From PFJX01 sp044227325 (GTDB lineage Bacteria; Pseudomonadota; Gammaproteobacteria; Burkholderiales; Thiobacillaceae), in NCBI GenBank assembly GCA_044227325.1, contig JBGAFI010000004.1, forward strand, positions 248,001-312,000: a DNA stretch of 64,000 nt, written 5' to 3'. The translations under genes were made by a program, and so were the position numbers. The notes beneath the pieces were generated by a model that ran no database searches, was not told where the DNA came from, and saw nothing but the letters and a program-made list of their open reading frames with translations. Shown here piece after piece: positions 59,527-64,000 of the stretch. How positions within the stretch are numbered: position 1 is the first letter of the stretch; every line of letters begins with the position of its first letter.

Positions 59527-61419
59527 CTACTTGCCTACAGCCTTCCGGATTTCCTCCAGCGCGTTGGGATCGTCCAAAGTGGACAAATCGCCGGTCTCCC
59601 GCCCCTCCGCCAGCGCCTGGATGGAGCGGCGCAGCAGCTTGCCGGAGCGGGTCTTGGGCAGGGCGGCGACGAAGTGCAGCTTGTGGGGCTTGGCCACCGG
59701 CCCCAGCAGTTCCGCCACCTTGTCGATGCAGGCCTTCTCCAGCTTGGCGCGGCCCGCCTCGTCGGCGATCAGGGCCGGATCCTTGACCGTGCAGAAGCCC
59801 ACCGGCACCTGGCCCTTGAGCTCGTCGTGCAGACCCACCACCGCCACCTCGGCGATGGCCGGATGGGCCTGCAGGGCCTCCTCGATCTCCCGGGTGCCCA
59901 GGCGATGGCCGGCGGTGTTGATGACGTCGTCGGTGCGGCCCAGGATGAAGGTGTAGCCATCCGCGTCCCGCACCGCCCAGTCCGAGGAGGAATACAGCAG
60001 TTCCTTTTCGAACAGGCCGAAGTAGCTGTTGATGAAGCGCTTGTCGTCGCCCCACACGGTGGTGAGGCAGCCCGGCGGCAGGGGCGGCACCACGGTGAGC
60101 ACGCCCTTCTCGTTGGGGCCGCAATCGGCGCCGGTCATCTCGTTCACCACGCGGATGTTGAAGCCGTAGGCGGGGAAGCCGGGGGAACCGAAGCGGTTGG
60201 GCTTCAGCTCGACGCCGGGCAGGTAGGACAGCATGGCCCAGCCGGTTTCGGTCTGCCAGTAATGGTCCAGGACCGGCACCCCCAGGCCCTCGGAAATCCA
60301 GCGCGAGGTGGGTTCGTCCAGGGGCTCGCCGGCCAGGAACAGATAGCGCAGGCTTTTCAAATCGTACTTGCTGAGCCAGGCGGGATCCTGCTTCTTCAGC
60401 ACCCGGATCGCGGTGGGCGAGGAGAACATGGTGGACACCTTGTGGTCCTGCACGATCTTCCACCAGACGCCGGGATCGGGGCGGATCGGCAGCCCCTCGT
60501 AGACGATGGTGGTCATGCCGTGCAGCAGCGGGCCATAGATGATGTAGCTGTGGCCCACCACCCAGCCGATGTCCGAGGTGGTGAACATGGTCTCGCCGGG
60601 GTTGGCGTTGTAGACGTACTTCATGGTGGAGGCCAGGGCCACCGCGTAGCCGCCCACGTCCCGCTGCACGCCCTTGGGCTTGCCGGTGGTGCCGCTGGTG
60701 TACAGGATGTAGCTGGGCTCGTTGGACTCCAGCCAGGTCACCGGCACCTCGGCGTCGCGGAACTCGTCGCGCAGGTCCCAGTAGTCCTCGTCGCGGCCGG
60801 CGACCCGGCGCATCTCCGGATCCAGGCCCCGGTCGACGATGAGCACCTTGCGCGGCGGAAACTTGGCTTCCTTGATGGCGTCGTCCACCAGATGCTTGTA
60901 GGGCACCGGCTTGCCGCCGCGCATGCCGGCGTCGGCGCAGATCAGCAGGCAGGGCTTGGCGTCATCGATGCGCAGGGCCAGGTTGTGGGCCGCGAAGCCG
61001 CCGAACACTACGGAATGGATGGCGCCCAGGCGCGCGCAGGCCAGCACGCAGAAGATGGACTCGGCGATCATGGGCATGTAGATCACCACCCGCTCGCCCT
61101 TCTTCACCCCCAGGGCCTTCAGCACGGCGGCGCAACGGTTCACCTCCCGGTGCAGTTCGGCGTAGCTGTATTGCTTCTCCTCGCCGGTCTCCGAGGACAG
61201 GTAGATCAGGGCGGGCTGCTCGGCGCGGGCGGCGAGATGCCGGTCCACCGCGTTGTGGCAGAGGTTGGTCTCGCCCCCCACGAACCACTTGCGGAAGGGC
61301 GGATTGCTGTAATCAAGGATTTTCTCCGGCGGTCGATGCCAGTCGATGAGTTCGGCCTGTTCACCCCAGAAAGCTTCGGGCGCGTCGATGGAACGGCGGT
61401 AAAACGCTTCGTATTGCAT
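59527..61419 (-). CDS. prpE: Propionyl-CoA synthetase
   Basis: The 630-aa AMP-forming acyl-CoA synthetase activates propionate. Motifs include the phosphate loop YTSGTTGKPKG, YWQTETGWAM, the hinge region YTFILGRTDDVIN and the C-terminal catalytic lysine in KTRSGKLLRR. The start MQYEAFYRRSIDAPEAFW (61419) follows a GGAGGAGAC-type site. It is first in prpE-B-C-D, each gap of which contains a palindromic repeat. Confidence 0.94.
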   Translation of the reverse strand: MQYEAFYRRSIDAPEAFWGEQAELIDWHRPPEKILDYSNPPFRKWFVGGETNLCHNAVDRHLAARAEQPALIYLSSETGEEKQYSYAELHREVNRCAAVLKALGVKKGERVVIYMPMIAESIFCVLACARLGAIHSVVFGGFAAHNLALRIDDAKPCLLICADAGMRGGKPVPYKHLVDDAIKEAKFPPRKVLIVDRGLDPEMRRVAGRDEDYWDLRDEFRDAEVPVTWLESNEPSYILYTSGTTGKPKGVQRDVGGYAVALASTMKYVYNANPGETMFTTSDIGWVVGHSYIIYGPLLHGMTTIVYEGLPIRPDPGVWWKIVQDHKVSTMFSSPTAIRVLKKQDPAWLSKYDLKSLRYLFLAGEPLDEPTSRWISEGLGVPVLDHYWQTETGWAMLSYLPGVELKPNRFGSPGFPAYGFNIRVVNEMTGADCGPNEKGVLTVVPPLPPGCLTTVWGDDKRFINSYFGLFEKELLYSSSDWAVRDADGYTFILGRTDDVINTAGHRLGTREIEEALQAHPAIAEVAVVGLHDELKGQVPVGFCTVKDPALIADEAGRAKLEKACIDKVAELLGPVAKPHKLHFVAALPKTRSGKLLRRSIQALAEGRETGDLSTLDDPNALEEIRKAVGK

Positions 61420-61914
61420 CGGTCGTCTCCTCCGGATTATTCCGGTATGTAATAGCGGCACATTGTGCACTGCGGCGAGAATTTTGTAATAGATGGCGAT
61501 CAAGAGCCATAAGCTGCGTTAAACCAGAGTATGAAAGTTGGGTATTGGCCCTTCCCTCGGGAGAATGCGCCGTCCTCCCTCACGCGCGCGGACCTGACCC
61601 GCGGACCGGGTCATTCGGGGCATTGACGGCTTCGTGCGGCACCCAAGCCGCTTCAAAAACGGAAATCTGGTACAAATTGCCCATCATTTTTGTGCTGGTG
61701 CCTATCCAATAAATTGATCGGCTGCCGTTGTTAACGTCAGACGGATAGCACGAATGAAAGCCCTGTGGGTCGCGGGGCGAGAAATCGGGACAACGGGAAT
61801 CGCGGTGGAACACATGCATTCGATTCGGAAAATCTCCCAGGCACGGCGCATCGGTTTCGCCATGACCGGGGAGTTGGGCGATGCGGCCAGATGCCGAGCA
61901 GGGGAAGTGTCCAG
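61420..61914. other. Divergent intergenic region prpE / PAS sensor with a candidate operator
   Basis: I see no convincing gene. A perfect palindrome GCACA-T-TGTGC at 61458-61468, 39 bp before prpE, is a candidate operator. I find no sigma-54 element, so a PrpR of the sigma-54 type is not supported here. The stretch 61675-61735 is A+T-richer and may hold the promoter of the sensor gene. Confidence 0.4.
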
Positions 61915-64000
61915 GTGAGGTTGTTTCCCAAGCAAGGATTGGCGCATTACCTGATCCCGGCGGTCGGACTGTCCCTGCTCGCGCTCGGGCTGGCGCAACT
62001 GGCCTTCGCGGGACTGGGGGAGGCGGTGGCGGCCAGCTACGCGCCCTTACTGCTGGGGATGGGATGCAACACGGCCCTGTCCTTTCTTCTCGCCGGCGCC
62101 GCGCTCTTCCGCTTCCACGTCAAACCCGATCTGAAACCGTTCATCGCCATCGGTTGGTCCCTGGCGTTGCTGGCCACGGCCAGCCTCGTCCTGTCCCGGC
62201 TGGAATGGGCGCCGTCCGATGGGCCCTGGCGCCTCCTCGTCAACACCCTCCCGTCCGAATCGCCCGGCGCTTGGCCCGGCCGCATGTCCCCGGTCACCGC
62301 CGCATGCCTGCTCCTCGCCGGCCTGGTCATGGCCAACAGCCGCCGCATTGAGGGCGTCCGCGCATCGCTGACCGCGCTGGGCGCCCTGGGTTTGCTGCTG
62401 GGCTTGGCGCTGACGGCGGTGTCCCTCCATATTCTCAACATCAATCTGTTCAACCATGCCGAGCCGGTCCGGGCCTACCTGAGCCTGCCCTCCGGCATCG
62501 CGCTGCTGCTGCTGTGGCTGGGCCTGACACAGGTCGGCATGGAAACCTGGCTGAGGCGTTTTTTTCAGGGCCATGCCGAGCGCCATATCCTGTATTTCGT
62601 CGGGCTCTTGTTGTTCATCCTGTTGCTGATGGGATCGGTTTTGAACAACAACATGTTCGCCCGGCAAATCATCGACGCCTACCGCCACACCATGCGCTTG
62701 GACCTGGCCGCGCGACAACTGTCCCTCGAGCAGGAAATCACGGAAGCCGAGCACCGGGCACTTCAGCTCGCCGAACTTCTCGGCAGGCTGGGGCCGTCGG
62801 AATTGCGCGCGCTGCTGGATGGCTCCACCCGGATGTCCATGGTCCCGGACTTGGCCGGGCTCGCCCTGCAATCCGGCCAGGGGCGCCGGCAGATTCTGCG
62901 GGGCGCTTGGCTGGAACACCCCCGCTTCGCCCTGGACGTGGCCGGAGGCCGCACCCGACTGCTTTGGCAAAACCGCTGGCTGATCGAAACGCGGGCCGTG
63001 TTGCCGGATGTCAAAGGCAGCCTGGTCATGCAGATGCCGACCGAGCATCTCCTGTCCGCCCCTGCCGATCGGCGCGCGCGCGGCGACGAAGGTGAATGGC
63101 TGATCTGCGCCAGTCTCGCCGGCCCGGATCGCTGCGTCCCGCTGGACCCAGCGTCGGCGTCCGGCGACCGGCCACGCCCCCCTCAACTTCCGGCGCTGGT
63201 GGACAAGTCGGAGACCGGCGGCGTCGTGGTGAATCTGGCCGCGTACGGCCGCCAGGAGGCCTTGGCCTATGCCCCGGTGGGAAACACCAGCCTCTACATG
63301 GTGGAAATCTCGGCGATATCGCCGCTGGTGGTTTCCCTGCAGGCCCGCTATCTGTCAAGCGTGGTGCTGCTCGTGGGGTTGATCATCCTGGGCGCGCTTG
63401 CCCTACATCGATTCATGCGTCCCATCCTGCGGGACATGGAACGCGCCCGGCGCGACTACCACCTGCTGTTCGATTCGGTCAGCGACGGGATCCTCGGGGT
63501 GGACATGGAAGGCAGGATCGCAAGTTTCAATCAGGCGGCGATGCACATCCTTGGCTACGCGCCCCACGAACTGAAAGGCATGCCCGTGCAAGGCCTGATG
63601 CACACGCCTCGCGCTTGCGGCGAGCAGGACGACACCCAAGCCTGCCGGGTCTACGCGACCTTGCGCGATGGCCAGAGCCGGGAGGAGCTGGGCATCACCT
63701 ACGAAACCCGGGACGGGCACAACCGGATCGTGGACAGCCAATGCAATCCGATTTGGGAGGGCGGAAAAATCGTCGGCGCCGTGTTGACCTTCCGCGACAT
63801 CACACGCAGCCGGAATGTGGAGCGCAAGCTGGGCCGCACCGAGGACATTCTCGCCCGCGCCCAGCAGGTGGCCCGGCTGGGCAGTTGGTACCAGGAGGAC
63901 GGATTCCTCGACTGGTCCTCCGAGGCGAGGAGAATTCTCGATCTGGAAGCGGATCAGCCGTTCGACCTGGATGATCTCTTCGCTCTGGCCCACCCGGATG
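61915..64000 (+). CDS. Membrane sensor with PAS domains, 3' part outside window
   Basis: An open frame runs from GTG 61915 to the window end (695 codons). The N-terminal ~210 residues contain six or so transmembrane helices. A periplasmic segment (about 240-470) and a further helix (about 475-497) follow. Next comes a PAS domain (about 510-640; DSVSDGILGVDMEGRIASFNQAA and HILGYAPHELKGM) and the start of a second PAS. The output (GGDEF/EAL or kinase) is not visible. I prefer GTG 61915 because of the upstream AGGGGA; ATG 61891 is an alternative. It is divergent from prpE. Confidence 0.8.
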   Translation, partial: MRLFPKQGLAHYLIPAVGLSLLALGLAQLAFAGLGEAVAASYAPLLLGMGCNTALSFLLAGAALFRFHVKPDLKPFIAIGWSLALLATASLVLSRLEWAPSDGPWRLLVNTLPSESPGAWPGRMSPVTAACLLLAGLVMANSRRIEGVRASLTALGALGLLLGLALTAVSLHILNINLFNHAEPVRAYLSLPSGIALLLLWLGLTQVGMETWLRRFFQGHAERHILYFVGLLLFILLLMGSVLNNNMFARQIIDAYRHTMRLDLAARQLSLEQEITEAEHRALQLAELLGRLGPSELRALLDGSTRMSMVPDLAGLALQSGQGRRQILRGAWLEHPRFALDVAGGRTRLLWQNRWLIETRAVLPDVKGSLVMQMPTEHLLSAPADRRARGDEGEWLICASLAGPDRCVPLDPASASGDRPRPPQLPALVDKSETGGVVVNLAAYGRQEALAYAPVGNTSLYMVEISAISPLVVSLQARYLSSVVLLVGLIILGALALHRFMRPILRDMERARRDYHLLFDSVSDGILGVDMEGRIASFNQAAMHILGYAPHELKGMPVQGLMHTPRACGEQDDTQACRVYATLRDGQSREELGITYETRDGHNRIVDSQCNPIWEGGKIVGAVLTFRDITRSRNVERKLGRTEDILARAQQVARLGSWYQEDGFLDWSSEARRILDLEADQPFDLDDLFALAHPD

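Noticed and set aside
61754..61918. 54-aa ORF ending over the start of the PAS sensor
   Set aside because: No ribosome site and no recognisable features; the overlap with GTG 61915 is probably chance.

Overview
The window looks like chromosome of a high-G+C betaproteobacterium of the Rhodocyclales/Nitrosomonadales kind. It combines nitrogen fixation (nif) genes, sulfide and sulfite oxidation genes, an NAD-linked molybdenum formate dehydrogenase, a PrpD-type 2-methylcitrate cycle and a PEP-CTERM surface protein. The lineage call is an inference from gene content. I see no rRNA, tRNA, CRISPR array, transposase or prophage.

Layout. 1-6370: a Rieske oxygenase gene (cut by the window edge) is divergent from fdsGBA-fdsD (NAD-dependent formate dehydrogenase). 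Both have sigma-54 promoters and share 15-bp palindromes GTTTC-N5-GAAAC. 6601-11410: nifV, a small ORF, cysE, an unknown ORF, nifW, nifZ, nifM and a small ORF, all on the minus strand. 11602-21465: unrelated genes (SLC13 transporter, GGDEF protein, DOMON-like protein, DUF1343, membrane protein, cytidine deaminase, large hybrid histidine kinase). 21817-23267: a lower-G+C islet with higBA and a NYN-domain protein. 23285-25741: iscA(nif)-nifU-nifS, in which nifS has lost its catalytic-cysteine segment and its frame. 25952-30189: a KdpDE-like two-component pair followed by kup. 30350-30892: nifF. 30903-35282: an exported molybdenum hydroxylase (iorAB-like) with xdhC and a MocA-like maturation gene. 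35437-38908: a PEP-CTERM protein and a glycosyltransferase. 39243-46407: a secreted HExxH protein, a LuxR-type response regulator, a permease-histidine kinase fusion and a sigma-54 activator. 46585-53354: a 67-aa protein, sqr and soeABC. 53478-55554: two secreted proteins and a truncated regulator. 55618-61419: prpEBCD. 61915-64000: a PAS-domain membrane sensor cut by the window end.

How it works together. iscA/NifU/NifS would build Fe-S clusters for nitrogenase. NifV makes homocitrate for FeMo-co, CysE feeds cysteine synthesis, NifW/Z/M mature the proteins and NifF supplies electrons. The iscA and nifF promoters each have a sigma-54 -24/-12 element and a NifA site (TGT-N10-ACA); nifV has the sigma-54 element but no such site. 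Sqr oxidises sulfide to sulfur and SoeABC oxidises sulfite to sulfate, and the former has its own sigma-54 activator and palindromic sites next to it. In all I count seven sigma-54 promoters.

The most notable observations are the broken nifS, the shared palindrome regulon at the left end, the sigma-54 module of sqr, and a family of ~100-bp palindromic elements. Five copies of that family occupy gaps between genes or, in one case, lie in frame inside the permease-kinase gene.
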